A stretch of 43,636 bases of DNA from IMG/VR virus record IMGVR_UViG_3300027396_000050, positions 1 through 43,636 of that record, one strand, 5' to 3'. Positions 1 through 6,524 of the stretch are shown here, one piece after another. The notes under the pieces were generated by a model. It did not search any database and was not told the origin of the DNA. It worked only from the letters and a program-made list of their open reading frames with translations. The DNA comes from a virus. Position 1 is the stretch's first letter. Each line of letters opens with the position of its first letter. Both the position numbers and the translations under genes were made by a program.

Positions 1-78
1 ACTGCGCGGCAGTGTTATACAGTTCGGGCGGTTGATGCTGAAGACGTAGCCCAACATATTGAAAAAACTTTACTGTAA
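1..78 (+). CDS. C-terminal end of an unidentified protein (cut by window edge)
   Basis: An open frame runs from base 1 to a TAA at 76-78 and encodes 25 residues ending in HIEKTLL. No start codon is in the window, so this is the tail of a gene that begins upstream. The next gene begins 17 bases later on the same strand. The fragment is too short to recognise. It is called because the frame is open from the first base, its codons look ordinary, and it leaves normal spacing to the next start. Confidence 0.5.
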   Translation, partial: TARQCYTVRAVDAEDVAQHIEKTLL

Positions 79-95
79 TTTTAAAGAGACTAACA

Positions 96-317
96 ATGAA
101 TTATCTCATAAAAGAAATGATCAAAGCTGCAAAGCAGACTTCTAAGTCAACAGATTGGTATGAACCGGTGTATGTCATGACCCCAGAGCAAATGGAAAAA
201 TTCACGCAATTGATCACTGAACAGTGTGCTGAACTATGTGATAGATTTGGAAAAAGGGACATGCATCCAACCGAATGTGCAGGCGCAATGCGCCAAATGT
301 TTAAAGATAACAGTTGA
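96..317 (+). CDS. Small early protein, divergent FAELI-family member
   Basis: A 73-aa protein with the family layout: an N-terminal helix starting MNYLIKEMIKAA, then a centre reading EKFTQLITEQCAELC that aligns with the family core EKFAELIV-x-x-C. The family's C-terminal HFGVE is replaced by MFKDNS, so this is an outlying member. A weak GAGA ribosome-binding site lies just upstream. Function is unknown. It is the first of about 15 related small genes scattered and arrayed up to base 8322. Confidence 0.8.
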   Translation: MNYLIKEMIKAAKQTSKSTDWYEPVYVMTPEQMEKFTQLITEQCAELCDRFGKRDMHPTECAGAMRQMFKDNS

Positions 318-334
318 GTTAGGAGGCACGCTGT

Positions 335-499
335 ATGGATGGTTATCATGGCTCAAACGATATTGTAGAAAAGTTGGAATTCGCATGCTATGACACTTTC
401 GCCGATTTATATTGGGGAGAGGCAATGCGGTTACTTGAGGAAAGTCTTCAAGAAATCAAAAAACTAAGACAGCAACTTGCAGACAATTCGAGAGATTGA
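335..499 (+). CDS. Small hypothetical protein, 54 aa
   Basis: An ATG at 335 is preceded by a perfect AGGAGG at 321-326 with 8-base spacing, the best ribosome-binding site in this part of the window. The frame runs to TGA at 497-499. The protein starts MDGYHGSND and ends in a charged helix (LLEESLQEIKKLRQQLADN) likely to form a short coiled coil. It follows the previous gene by 17 bases on the same strand. I do not recognise the family. The strong ribosome-binding site is the main support. Confidence 0.75.
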   Translation: MDGYHGSNDIVEKLEFACYDTFADLYWGEAMRLLEESLQEIKKLRQQLADNSRD

Positions 500-590
500 A
501 TTTGTGCCATTCTTCAGCGCCTACAAGGTAAAATCCAAGTAACACCCCAAACCAGATGTTCCTCAGCCTACATTCAGGCGCATAAAATTG

Positions 591-619
591 TTTACATATA
601 AATTAGTATATGATACAAT
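591..619 (+). promoter_or_regulatory. Sigma70-like promoter (TTTACA-17-TACAAT)
   Basis: TTTACA at 591-596 and TACAAT at 614-619 are separated by 17 bases, with an extended -10 TG at 611-612. The pair lies 28 bases upstream of the start at 647 in a 147-base gap. This is an early-type promoter using host RNA polymerase. The rest of the gap (500-590) shows nothing I can name. Confidence 0.65.
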
Positions 620-646
620 TACCATATTGATTGAAAGAGGTGCATC

Positions 647-859
647 ATGAAATACTTCTATAGAGATGTGAAGGGCGTTAACGCCGATGTTGAACGCCAT
701 CGGGCACGAGAACAAGAGTTACTTCAAAAGATCTCTGAGCTCGAAGGCAAAGAAGATGATATGAGCATCGCAGCGACTCGCACCTACCGCCATCTGTTAA
801 ATCAACTGCTGCAGAGTAAAGCGGCTGTTGTTGCAAAAATTGGCAAAAAGAAGAAATAA
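647..859 (+). CDS. Hypothetical charged coiled-coil protein, 70 aa
   Basis: Starts at ATG 647 after a GAAAGAGG ribosome-binding site. Nearly the whole protein is charged and helical. Residues about 12-35 (DVERHRAREQELLQKISELE) look like a coiled coil, and the C-terminus is a basic GKKKK tail. It is transcribed alone: its own promoter is just upstream and a strong terminator is 18 bases downstream. Function is unknown. A small nucleic-acid-binding or partner-binding early protein is possible but unproven. Confidence 0.75.
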   Translation: MKYFYRDVKGVNADVERHRAREQELLQKISELEGKEDDMSIAATRTYRHLLNQLLQSKAAVVAKIGKKKK

Positions 860-876
860 CAACAAAGCAAATTGAC

Positions 877-923
877 ACACGGAATCATCTGTAAATTAAT
901 ATAGATGATTCCGTGTTATTTTA
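877..923 (+). terminator. Strong intrinsic terminator
   Basis: A perfect 14-bp stem (left arm 877-890, right arm 903-916, ACACGGAATCATCT and its complement) with a 12-base AT-rich loop is followed by TATTTTA. It ends the single-gene unit 647-859. Confidence 0.85.
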
Positions 924-942
924 GTTTGAATAAAGGCATGCT

Positions 943-1197
943 ATGATTAAATTAAATTTTTGTATTTCAAATCCATTCAAAGAAATAGGTTTTTCGAATA
1001 TCAAGTGGTGGGCTGGCAAAACATTCATTCCTGATAAAAATTGGGAACTTCAGTTATTGAGATGTAATAACATCATAAAAGCCAGCGTTGAAATAATGTC
1101 ACCTAGATCATTTCATCAACGAGTTATAGAAGTTGAATTCGGACTTTTGACATTCAATTTTATTTTTTTGATTTATGATACACGACATCATAAATGA
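943..1197 (+). CDS. Hypothetical protein, 84 aa
   Basis: An ATG at 943 follows a weak AAGG site. The protein starts MIKLNFCISNPF and has a tryptophan-rich segment (KWWAGKTFIPDKNWELQ) and a hydrophobic phenylalanine-rich C-terminus (about residues 66-78) ending YDTRHHK. The C-terminal stretch could be a buried strand; it is too short for a clear membrane segment. It follows the terminator and precedes another small gene. I have no functional assignment. Confidence 0.7.
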   Translation: MIKLNFCISNPFKEIGFSNIKWWAGKTFIPDKNWELQLLRCNNIIKASVEIMSPRSFHQRVIEVEFGLLTFNFIFLIYDTRHHK

Positions 1198-1257
1198 TAA
1201 TCAATTTTAAAATTATCAAGTTCATTATATGTCAAAAGAACATTTAGGAGTTAAATC

Positions 1258-1482
1258 ATGATCTGGGTACCTGTAATTGCGGGCCCAATCCAGCGCCGCT
1301 ACCCAGCTGCGCCGAAGCTTGTTGAAATTGTTTACCGTTGTGAAAATAAGATGATACTTTTGCAAGATATTCACGAAAGAAAAGCAGAACGAGAAATTGA
1401 ACTACACGGTATGCGCTGGAGTGCGTATAAATGGCGATATACTGATAGCTGGCCCGATGATTGGCAGTATGTAAATGAATGA
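1258..1482 (+). CDS. Hypothetical protein, 74 aa
   Basis: An ATG at 1258 follows an AGGAG site about 9 bases upstream. The N-terminus is IWVPVIAGPIQRRYPAAP, hydrophobic and proline-rich. The rest is charged, with a tryptophan-rich end (RWSAYKWRYTDSWPDDWQYV). No known domain is recognised. It is the last gene before the promoter at 1513-1541. Confidence 0.75.
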   Translation: MIWVPVIAGPIQRRYPAAPKLVEIVYRCENKMILLQDIHERKAEREIELHGMRWSAYKWRYTDSWPDDWQYVNE

Positions 1483-1512
1483 ACGTATTAGACGCGTTTA
1501 CGTAATGGCATG

Positions 1513-1541
1513 TTTACATCTTACATTTTTTAATGTATAAT
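1513..1541 (+). promoter_or_regulatory. Sigma70-like promoter (TTTACA-17-TATAAT)
   Basis: TTTACA at 1513-1518 and a perfect TATAAT at 1536-1541 have optimal 17-base spacing and lie 34 bases before the GTG start at 1576. The -35 region (GTTTACAT) matches that of the promoter at 591. It probably drives the operon 1576-3028. Confidence 0.75.
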
Positions 1542-1575
1542 TGTTAATCTACGGTATGTATTCTGGAGGCTGACT

Positions 1576-1830
1576 GTGAACAGACGAATTCAAAAACTTG
1601 CAATAGAAGCTGGCTTGAGCCATATGCCAAGCAATTGCCCTGATATGGCGGACTTATATAAGGGAGCCGATTTTGAATTAGAGAAATTCGCCGAGCTGCT
1701 TGTTTCTAAGTGTATTTCGGCAGTTTATTGTTCCAACATCAAAGAAAAGAAACAAGAAGCAGTAATTAGAGATATGCTGCATAACGTTTTTGGTGATGCT
1801 TATTATCAGCAAGAGGAAAGTCAAACATGA
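1576..1830 (+). CDS. FAELI-family small early protein (GTG start)
   Basis: An 84-aa protein. The GTG at 1576 is chosen because GGAGG at 1565-1569 lies 6 bases upstream and the encoded MNRRIQKLAIEAG matches the family N-terminus. The core is LEKFAELLVSKC at about residues 34-45. The C-terminal HFGVE is degenerate (NVFGDAYYQQEESQT). The next gene overlaps its stop by 4 bases (ATGA), so the two are probably translationally coupled. Function is unknown. Confidence 0.85.
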   Translation: MNRRIQKLAIEAGLSHMPSNCPDMADLYKGADFELEKFAELLVSKCISAVYCSNIKEKKQEAVIRDMLHNVFGDAYYQQEESQT

Positions 1831-2039
1831 ATTCCTTAAATGAGCAGTTGCAACAGCTAGCAGATGACGCAGAGGACTATGCTGATGACGCGGTTGACAT
1901 TGGAGGAGAATTCCATACAGCGTACACCAAAAAATTATGTGAGTTGATTGTTAAACGGTGTTGCGATGTGCTGTACGACAATGAACTTGGAAATTATCAG
2001 GTTAATTACGTGTTAAAAGAACATTTTGGAATTGAATGA
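1827..2039 (+). CDS. FAELI-family small early protein
   Basis: A 70-aa, very acidic protein (ADDAEDYADDAVDIG in the N-terminal half). The core is diverged to TKKLCELIVKRCC, and the C-terminus KEHFGIE is typical. Its start overlaps the previous stop, with GAGGAAAG upstream as ribosome-binding site. The codons for FGIE supply the GGA ahead of the next start. Function is unknown. Confidence 0.85.
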   Translation: MNSLNEQLQQLADDAEDYADDAVDIGGEFHTAYTKKLCELIVKRCCDVLYDNELGNYQVNYVLKEHFGIE

Positions 2040-2305
2040 TGAACATCGGAAAACAGTTAATTCAAGAACTTTCCGAACAAGCTAAAAAATATGCTCGTTC
2101 ACATGTTGCTGATTGTGAGAGATATGGCTATTATATGGAAGACAATGAATTTCAATTAAGATTTGAAGAAAAATTCGCAGAGCTTATTGTTAACGAATGC
2201 ATCAAATGCGCTGAATGGGAAGTTATTAGAAATGGTGACACTGAACATAATCGTGCGTGTGGTAAAGTGCGCAGTTCTATGATTAAACGTTTTGGAATTG
2301 AATGA
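2036..2305 (+). CDS. FAELI-family small early protein
   Basis: An 89-aa protein with two possible adjacent starts (ATGATG at 2036 and 2039); the second gives the usual MN start. The insert between N-terminal helix and core is longer than usual and tyrosine-rich. The core EEKFAELIVNEC and the C-terminus KRFGIE are standard. The gene before overlaps by 4 bases and the gene after begins within its stop. Function is unknown. Confidence 0.85.
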   Translation: MMNIGKQLIQELSEQAKKYARSHVADCERYGYYMEDNEFQLRFEEKFAELIVNECIKCAEWEVIRNGDTEHNRACGKVRSSMIKRFGIE

Positions 2306-2646
2306 TGATCTCAGTTAATATTCTAGAAGACCTGGACAAAATTGAAAAAGATGATTGGGTTCGACAACTCAACTTAATCTATACGGGCCAAAGTGATTAT
2401 CTGCAAACTAATGCCACATACGGTGGCATGCCTATGAACCGTATGAGGTGGATACCTGCTTGGGCCTTTTGTCCCGCTTGGGTAGGAAAAACAGTAGGAG
2501 AATTTAGACGAGAGATGTTGAAAAGAGACAGGCATGCAACAGAAATGAGCGATTACGAATTTGTCCGCGGTGACGTGCCGAAACGACATAAGGAGTCGTT
2601 GACAGCAGAAGAAATTAAAATTGCTCGAATGATTTGGGAAAAATGA
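2302..2646 (+). CDS. Hypothetical protein, 114 aa
   Basis: Starts at ATG 2302 (or 2305) inside the stop region of the upstream family gene, using the GGA in its FGIE codons as ribosome-binding site. It is not a FAELI member. It has a tryptophan/proline-rich middle (MRWIPAWAFCPAWVGKTVGEF) and a charged C-terminal helix (TAEEIKIARMIWEK). It shows that an unrelated gene can be slotted into the coupled array. Function is not recognised. Confidence 0.75.
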   Translation: MMISVNILEDLDKIEKDDWVRQLNLIYTGQSDYLQTNATYGGMPMNRMRWIPAWAFCPAWVGKTVGEFRREMLKRDRHATEMSDYEFVRGDVPKRHKESLTAEEIKIARMIWEK

Positions 2647-2837
2647 TGAATAAAAATTTACGAAATATGATTGAACGTGCAGAAACCAAGGAACATGGGT
2701 ATTATTTCTTTGATAGAGAAAAATTTGCAGAATTGATTATTGAAAGATGCATTGATATTGTCAGCAATGGTGGAGAATTTGCTAGTCGACCCAAGTTAGT
2801 TGAAAAACTTAAAGAACATTTTGGGGTTAAAGAATGA
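2646..2837 (+). CDS. FAELI-family small early protein
   Basis: The start at 2646 is preferred over the in-frame TTG at 2634 because it gives the family-typical MNKNLRNMIERA and overlaps the preceding TGA. The protein is 63 aa, one of the shortest. The core REKFAELIIERC follows a short FYF-rich linker, and the C-terminus is KEHFGVKE. Its last codons (GGGG then AAAGA) serve as ribosome-binding site for the next gene. Confidence 0.85.
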   Translation: MNKNLRNMIERAETKEHGYYFFDREKFAELIIERCIDIVSNGGEFASRPKLVEKLKEHFGVKE

Positions 2838-3028
2838 AAAAGCAAGAATTTAAAATTACAAACATTAATTCTGGATTCAGTACTTACTTTTTCGAACACG
2901 ACTTACATTCGGCAGCCTATCATGTTGAGCGATATATCGTAAGAAACAAGGGCAAGTTTCGAATGGCTGTTTACCGTGTAAATGAATCATCTTTTGGGCC
3001 TAGGTGGATTTTACTAAGAACAGAATAA
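2834..3028 (+). CDS. Hypothetical protein, 64 aa
   Basis: Overlaps the previous FAELI gene by 4 bases (ATGA) and relies on its 3' end for a ribosome-binding site. The sequence (MKKQEFKITNINSGFSTYFF, later MAVYRVNESSFGPRWILL) suggests a small alpha/beta protein. It is basic overall. It is the last gene of the 1576-3028 unit and faces the convergent minus-strand gene at 3087. The 58-base gap between them has only a weak GCTG/CAGC hairpin. Confidence 0.75.
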   Translation: MKKQEFKITNINSGFSTYFFEHDLHSAAYHVERYIVRNKGKFRMAVYRVNESSFGPRWILLRTE

Positions 3029-3086
3029 TGCAAAACAATATTTATTTTAGCTGAGGCTTTAAGTAGCAGCTTACGTGTGCAGTAAA

Positions 3087-3629
3087 TTAATAATTTTCTA
3101 CCTTAGTAATTTCTAGTATCTCAGGATTAAAACAGATGAAGTGTTTAACGCCAGCACTTGGTAGAATAAACCCATCATATTTAAGATTTGTCGTCAAAAT
3201 ATTCAACCACTCCTTTGGAGTCTCTCTGTAAAAATCGTACCACACCTGTTCAAGCATTTCGCGAAATTTATTAGGACCCCAGCGATCATATATTGCTCTT
3301 GATGCTTTTGCGATAGCAATTTCTGGTTTTTGGTCCCAGTCCTGAAGAATATCTTCTTTATTCGGAGATAGATTAATTAGCTCTTTAATTGTTAATATTG
3401 AAAATGATTTTTTTTCCGGAACAAGTCTTGGCGATCTAATTGTTTTTACGGTGTGTACAATATTACCATAATGCAGCGCATCATCAATTGAGTTCGTTAA
3501 ATAAATGCCTGGACCTTCTTGATCTGTTGCATCAGCTTTGCCAACATTGTCAAGATTAAATCGCTTTATTTCCGCGGTTGAACCGTGATACCATGTCTCA
3601 TTGTTTTCGGTTAGTTCACATAATAACAT
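3087..3629 (-). CDS. ADP-ribosyltransferase-like protein, late-expressed
   Basis: A 180-aa protein with the layout of ADP-ribosyltransferase-fold proteins of phages and polyvalent effectors: WYHGS at residues 13-17 (NAD-binding H15), GPGIYLTNSIDDALHYG at 39-55 (Y43 of the H-Y pair) and a final strand KHFICFNPEIL near 162-172. The third catalytic position, usually Glu or Gln before the last strand, reads K/H here, so chemistry is uncertain. It is the only minus-strand gene in the early region and has its own T4-type late promoter. Late expression would suit packaging into the virion, as with T4 Alt; that part is inference. Confidence 0.7.
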   Translation of the reverse strand: MLLCELTENNETWYHGSTAEIKRFNLDNVGKADATDQEGPGIYLTNSIDDALHYGNIVHTVKTIRSPRLVPEKKSFSILTIKELINLSPNKEDILQDWDQKPEIAIAKASRAIYDRWGPNKFREMLEQVWYDFYRETPKEWLNILTTNLKYDGFILPSAGVKHFICFNPEILEITKVENY

Positions 3630-3665
3630 GTTTAATACTTTCTTCCAAAAATTATAACTTGGTAT

Positions 3666-3673
3666 TATTTATA
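3666..3673 (-). promoter_or_regulatory. T4-type late promoter TATAAATA (minus)
   Basis: The minus strand reads TATAAATA here, a perfect match to the T4 late consensus, 37 bases upstream of the start of the ADP-ribosyltransferase-like gene. Bases 3674-3775 hold a loose AGAGCAT/ATGCTCT inverted repeat and no gene. Confidence 0.7.
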
Positions 3674-3775
3674 TTTTGGAGTACCTTTATACCGCGAATA
3701 GCGATCTACGATATTCTTCTAGATGAAGAGCATGCCAGAGAGAAGGCCATTTATTAGAAAAATGCTCTGTCACAA

Positions 3776-3864
3776 TGTGAACTAGTCAACATTTTTAGTG
3801 TACATTTCTCATGCTTATGGTATAATATGTCTATTGACTAATTCATTCGGAAGATTGAAAATGA
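3776..3864 (+). repeat. 89-bp promoter/leader direct repeat, copy 1
   Basis: Matches 4811-4899 over 89 bases with seven substitutions and no gaps. It contains a promoter: TGTACA at 3799-3804, 16-base spacer, extended -10 TGG-TATAAT with TATAAT at 3821-3826. It then has a leader with the GGAAG ribosome-binding site and ends on the start codon of the next gene. The whole control region has been copied as a unit. Confidence 0.9.
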
Positions 3865-4211
3865 GCATGAATGTTTTTATCGTTGCTGAACGTGAAATCT
3901 TCTTTAAGCTGGCAGATGGTTCAATTGGCCACGATGTTCAGCGACTTAAGTTTGATGCATGGCAAACCAGAACTGAAGAAACAAACCGTATCCTGGCTTC
4001 CGAAAACCCTGCAGCTGCATACATTGCATGGGTTGAAGCCCGCAACAATCCTACAAAAGTTCCAGTCTTTGCTGATGAAGACATCTTTGGTGAAGGCGAA
4101 CCTGTAGGTTTTAAGACAGTGTGTGAAGCCACAGAGCATGTTAAATGTCTTCGAGACTGGATGAGTGCAGCAGAAGCTAAGGGCTACGTCGTCAAATTTG
4201 AAATGATCTGA
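3861..4211 (+). CDS. Hypothetical early protein, 116 aa
   Basis: The start at 3861 is chosen because GGAAG lies 8 bases upstream; the frame is open back to 3798, but that would place coding sequence on top of the promoter. The protein starts MSMNVFIVAEREIFFKLADG and contains VFADEDIFGEGEPVGF in the middle. The C-terminus (LRDWMSAAEAKGYVVKFEMI) looks like a helix plus strand. It is probably a small globular alpha/beta protein. Function is unknown. Confidence 0.8.
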   Translation: MSMNVFIVAEREIFFKLADGSIGHDVQRLKFDAWQTRTEETNRILASENPAAAYIAWVEARNNPTKVPVFADEDIFGEGEPVGFKTVCEATEHVKCLRDWMSAAEAKGYVVKFEMI

Positions 4212-4234
4212 GATTTGGGAGTCTGCTGAAATCA

Positions 4235-4441
4235 ATGAATAAACTAATTCAAAAACTTGCGTATGAAAGTGCACGGGCAGTAGACGTAAACTTGATGACT
4301 CAAGATCCAGCATTTGTAGAAAAATTTGCCGAGTTACTTATTCAAAAATGCGCTCTAGCTCTAGATGAAACAATAGCTCCAACAAGCTGTCCTTTAAATG
4401 GCATTGGTTACAAATTAAAGAATCATTTCGGGATTGAATAA
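4235..4441 (+). CDS. FAELI-family small early protein
   Basis: A 68-aa protein: N-terminal MNKLIQKLAYESA, core VEKFAELLIQKC, then a linker with TSCPLNG and the C-terminal LKNHFGIE. It lies 23 bases after the previous gene with a GGGAG site unusually far (13 bases) upstream. It is a singleton separated from the main array by one unrelated gene and the second promoter copy. Confidence 0.85.
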   Translation: MNKLIQKLAYESARAVDVNLMTQDPAFVEKFAELLIQKCALALDETIAPTSCPLNGIGYKLKNHFGIE

Positions 4442-4452
4442 AGTAAACAAAC

Positions 4453-4788
4453 ATGAGTAACTATACGCCAGACCGATGGGTGGTGATCAAGATTTCTCAC
4501 GGTGAAAATATCGTGTACAAAGTATTTGCATGTTGGTATGGCGGCTACGCCGGAGGAGATTCATGGAAGATGAATTCGGGGATCACCGGTGTAGTAGAAG
4601 AAAACAATTACTACGTTTTTTCCGGCGCCAGCGGGTCTACATACACCTGCCACAAGGAACACTATGGGGTTAACCTGTATGGACAAGGTGTACTCAGCAG
4701 CTTGATCGCGCAGGCAGGAGAACTTGGCGCAACCATTGAAATTATGCATGAGGATACTGTTTTCACTGAGATGATTTTTCCGATTTAG
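4453..4788 (+). CDS. Conserved phage protein of unknown function, 111 aa
   Basis: Starts MSNYTPDRWVVIKI, then WYGGYAGGDSWKMNSGITGV and YYVFSGASGSTYTCHKEHYG. From memory this matches a family of about 100-110 aa that is common in environmental phages and has no assigned role. It looks like a compact beta-rich globular protein with many aromatic residues. No catalytic motif is evident. It follows the FAELI gene at 4235 by 11 bases and precedes the second copy of the repeated promoter. Confidence 0.8.
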   Translation: MSNYTPDRWVVIKISHGENIVYKVFACWYGGYAGGDSWKMNSGITGVVEENNYYVFSGASGSTYTCHKEHYGVNLYGQGVLSSLIAQAGELGATIEIMHEDTVFTEMIFPI

Positions 4789-4810
4789 CAAAGTTCACCA
4801 AATTGATTAG

Positions 4811-4899
4811 TGTGAACTAGTCAACATTTTTAGTGTATATTTCTCATGCTTATGGTATAATAGGCCTATCGATCAATTCATTTGGAAGATTGAAAATGA
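4811..4899 (+). repeat. 89-bp promoter/leader direct repeat, copy 2
   Basis: The second copy of the control region at 3776-3864. The -10 TATAAT (4856-4861), its extended TGG and the GGAAG site are unchanged. The -35 is weaker (TGTATA at 4834-4839). It drives the main FAELI array. Substitutions cluster downstream of the -10, which points to selection on the promoter core. Confidence 0.9.
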
Positions 4900-5126
4900 T
4901 GAACGAACAAATCAAACAACTTGCTAAACAGGCTGGTGGAGAATTTTACGAAGGATTTGCTGGAAGCCCAAACTCCGTCAAGTTTACAGAAGACGAATTT
5001 CAAAAGTTCGTCGAGCGGCTTGTTCGTGTATGTGCTGGCGTTACTGAAGAATATCGTGGCACTGCATGGGGCAAGGCCGCTGAATGTATTGGTGATTCAA
5101 TCAAACAACATTTTGGAGTTGAATAA
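4896..5126 (+). CDS. FAELI-family small early protein, first gene of main array
   Basis: The start is ATGATG at 4896/4899; the second gives MNEQIKQLAKQAG, the typical N-terminus. The frame is open back to 4833 across the promoter, which is rejected as coding. The core is FQKFVERLVRVC and the C-terminus IKQHFGVE. Its FGVE codons place GGAG 7 bases before the ATG of the next gene, which shares the last A of its stop. Unknown function. Confidence 0.88.
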   Translation: MMNEQIKQLAKQAGGEFYEGFAGSPNSVKFTEDEFQKFVERLVRVCAGVTEEYRGTAWGKAAECIGDSIKQHFGVE

Positions 5127-5329
5127 TGAACGAACAAATTAAAGAACTATGGCGTGAATCTGTATTGAAACACACAAAAGATCCCATGAACTGGCAGACT
5201 GTTGCTGACGAATTTGCCGAGTTGATTGTTCGGGCATGTGCTCAGTTTGTTGAAGATAAGTTTGATTTTGTCGGTGAAGAAATCCTCGTCAAAGAAAAGA
5301 TGTTGGAACATTTCGGAGTTGAAGAATGA
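5126..5329 (+). CDS. FAELI-family small early protein
   Basis: A 67-aa protein: MNEQIKELWRESV, core ADEFAELIVRAC and C-terminus LEHFGVEE. Acidic. The first 13 bases are nearly the same as in the preceding gene, consistent with recent tandem duplication. Both gene junctions are overlapping. Unknown function. Confidence 0.9.
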   Translation: MNEQIKELWRESVLKHTKDPMNWQTVADEFAELIVRACAQFVEDKFDFVGEEILVKEKMLEHFGVEE

Positions 5330-5568
5330 ACGAAGAATTACTACAACGATTAGAGAAAGAGGCAGAAAAAATAACTCTTGATATGCCAGCAAGTTTGCAT
5401 GATAGAGAATTCACCCAGGTATTTAATCTGGAGTTTGCTAGGTTAATTGTAGAGGAATGTGTCAACGTATGCGATAAGATTTATTTTGATCGTTACGCCG
5501 ATGCCGAAGATTGGGAACGTAGTGAAGAAGGTGACGCTATCAAAAAACATTTCGGAGTTGAAGAATGA
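5326..5568 (+). CDS. FAELI-family small early protein
   Basis: An 80-aa protein: MNEELLQRLEKEAEK, a slightly changed core NLEFARLIVEECVNVC, then KIYFDRYADAEDWERSEEGD and C-terminus IKKHFGVEE. It overlaps both neighbours by 4 bases. Strongly acidic. Unknown function. Confidence 0.9.
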   Translation: MNEELLQRLEKEAEKITLDMPASLHDREFTQVFNLEFARLIVEECVNVCDKIYFDRYADAEDWERSEEGDAIKKHFGVEE

Positions 5569-5786
5569 ACGAACGAATTCGTGAACTTAAAGAGCAGGCT
5601 ACTAAAGAAATCTGGGGTAATGACCCGTTTAATGGTGCTCCAAGTTTTGAAGGGTATGAATTAGACGAAGAAAAGTTCGCCGAGCTGATCGTGAGAAAAT
5701 GTGCAAAGGTTGCCAATGAAAATGTAGGACTTTTCACTCCAGGTTGTGGTAATTCTGTGTTAGAACATTTTGGAGTTGAAGAATGA
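5565..5786 (+). CDS. FAELI-family small early protein
   Basis: A 73-aa protein: MNERIRELKEQATKEI, variable linker WGNDPFNGAPSFEGYE, core EEKFAELIVRKCAKV and C-terminus LEHFGVEE. The linker before the core and the segment after it are where members differ most. ATGA overlaps lie at both ends. Unknown function. Confidence 0.9.
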   Translation: MNERIRELKEQATKEIWGNDPFNGAPSFEGYELDEEKFAELIVRKCAKVANENVGLFTPGCGNSVLEHFGVEE

Positions 5787-6040
5787 ATAAAAAACTTAAA
5801 GAACTAACAGAAGTGGTAAGATTTAATCTTGATATGGATGGATCAATGGAACCAGATGAACACGGTCGTTGGATCCATTATGATGATTTAGAAAAGTTGA
5901 CCGAGTTGATTGTGAGAAAATGTGCTAAAGTTAGTGAAGATGATATTACTGACGGTGATGCATGTTGCACCAATACTGCATATCGCATTGCCAGACAGAT
6001 TAAGAAACATTTCGGAGTTGAAGATGAGGTTGAAGAATGA
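5783..6040 (+). CDS. FAELI-family small early protein with extended C-terminus
   Basis: An 85-aa protein: MNKKLKELTEVV, core LEKLTELIVRKCAKV and C-terminus KKHFGVEDEVEE. The four extra C-terminal residues come with a second purine-rich GAGG before the next ATG, so the ribosome-binding site is restored at normal distance despite the extension. ATGA overlaps lie on both sides. Unknown function. Confidence 0.9.
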   Translation: MNKKLKELTEVVRFNLDMDGSMEPDEHGRWIHYDDLEKLTELIVRKCAKVSEDDITDGDACCTNTAYRIARQIKKHFGVEDEVEE

Positions 6041-6252
6041 ATGAAAAACTTAAAGAACTTGCGCTAAAGGCTGGTCTAGGCGATCATCTTTGGTTGGATA
6101 TTCCAGGATCAGAAGATGTTCAAGTTACAGAAAAGTTCGCCGAATTGATTGTCAGAGAATGTGCAGATATAGGAAATAAGGCCTATAACGATATTGGCAA
6201 TTACACTTATATCGGCGATAAAATCAAACAGCATTTTGGAGTTGAAGAATGA
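6037..6252 (+). CDS. FAELI-family small early protein
   Basis: A 71-aa protein: MNEKLKELALKAGLG, core TEKFAELIVRECADI and C-terminus IKQHFGVEE. It is close to the family consensus and a good reference member. It overlaps both neighbours by 4 bases. Unknown function. Confidence 0.9.
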   Translation: MNEKLKELALKAGLGDHLWLDIPGSEDVQVTEKFAELIVRECADIGNKAYNDIGNYTYIGDKIKQHFGVEE

Positions 6253-6521
6253 ATAAAAAACTTAAAGAACGTGTTGAACAGATTGATCCAACAATCTATG
6301 ACCAACTTGATGCCAACGTGTTAGATCCATTTCTACACCAGTATGCTGAGGCGCTGGTTGACGAAATTTATTCTAAAGTGAGAGAAGAACTGATTGATGA
6401 TGCAGACATTATGGCTCAACCAGATCCTGAAGATAGGCGTTATTTACAAGGTTGCAACGGCGGAACGGTGGATGCGTTATTTCATATTATGAATGTTTTA
6501 CATGAAGATGAAGACGTTTAA
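6249..6521 (+). CDS. Small early protein, FAELI-like N-terminus with diverged body
   Basis: A 90-aa protein. The start MNKKLKERVEQID and the coupled junction are those of the family, but the core reads LHQYAEALVDEIYSKV with no cysteine at the usual place, and HFGVE is absent (ends LHEDEDV). It is either a diverged paralogue or an unrelated gene that took over a family start. Its lack of the C-terminal motif coincides with the end of the array: the next gene does not overlap and has a poor ribosome-binding site. Confidence 0.8.
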   Translation: MNKKLKERVEQIDPTIYDQLDANVLDPFLHQYAEALVDEIYSKVREELIDDADIMAQPDPEDRRYLQGCNGGTVDALFHIMNVLHEDEDV

Positions 6522-6524
6522 TCA

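Noticed and set aside
872-902. TTGACA at 872-877 as a promoter for the gene at 943
   Set aside because: The only -10-like sequence (TAATAT) is 19 bases away and lies in the loop of the terminator 877-923; treated as chance.
3674-3775. Possible small RNA or tRNA in the gap before the first promoter repeat
   Set aside because: Only a loose 7-bp inverted repeat with a long loop; no cloverleaf or terminator seen.
3798-3860. 5' extension of the gene at 3861 (and likewise 4833-4895)
   Set aside because: The extension would translate the repeated promoter; the ribosome-binding site is directly before 3861 and 4896.
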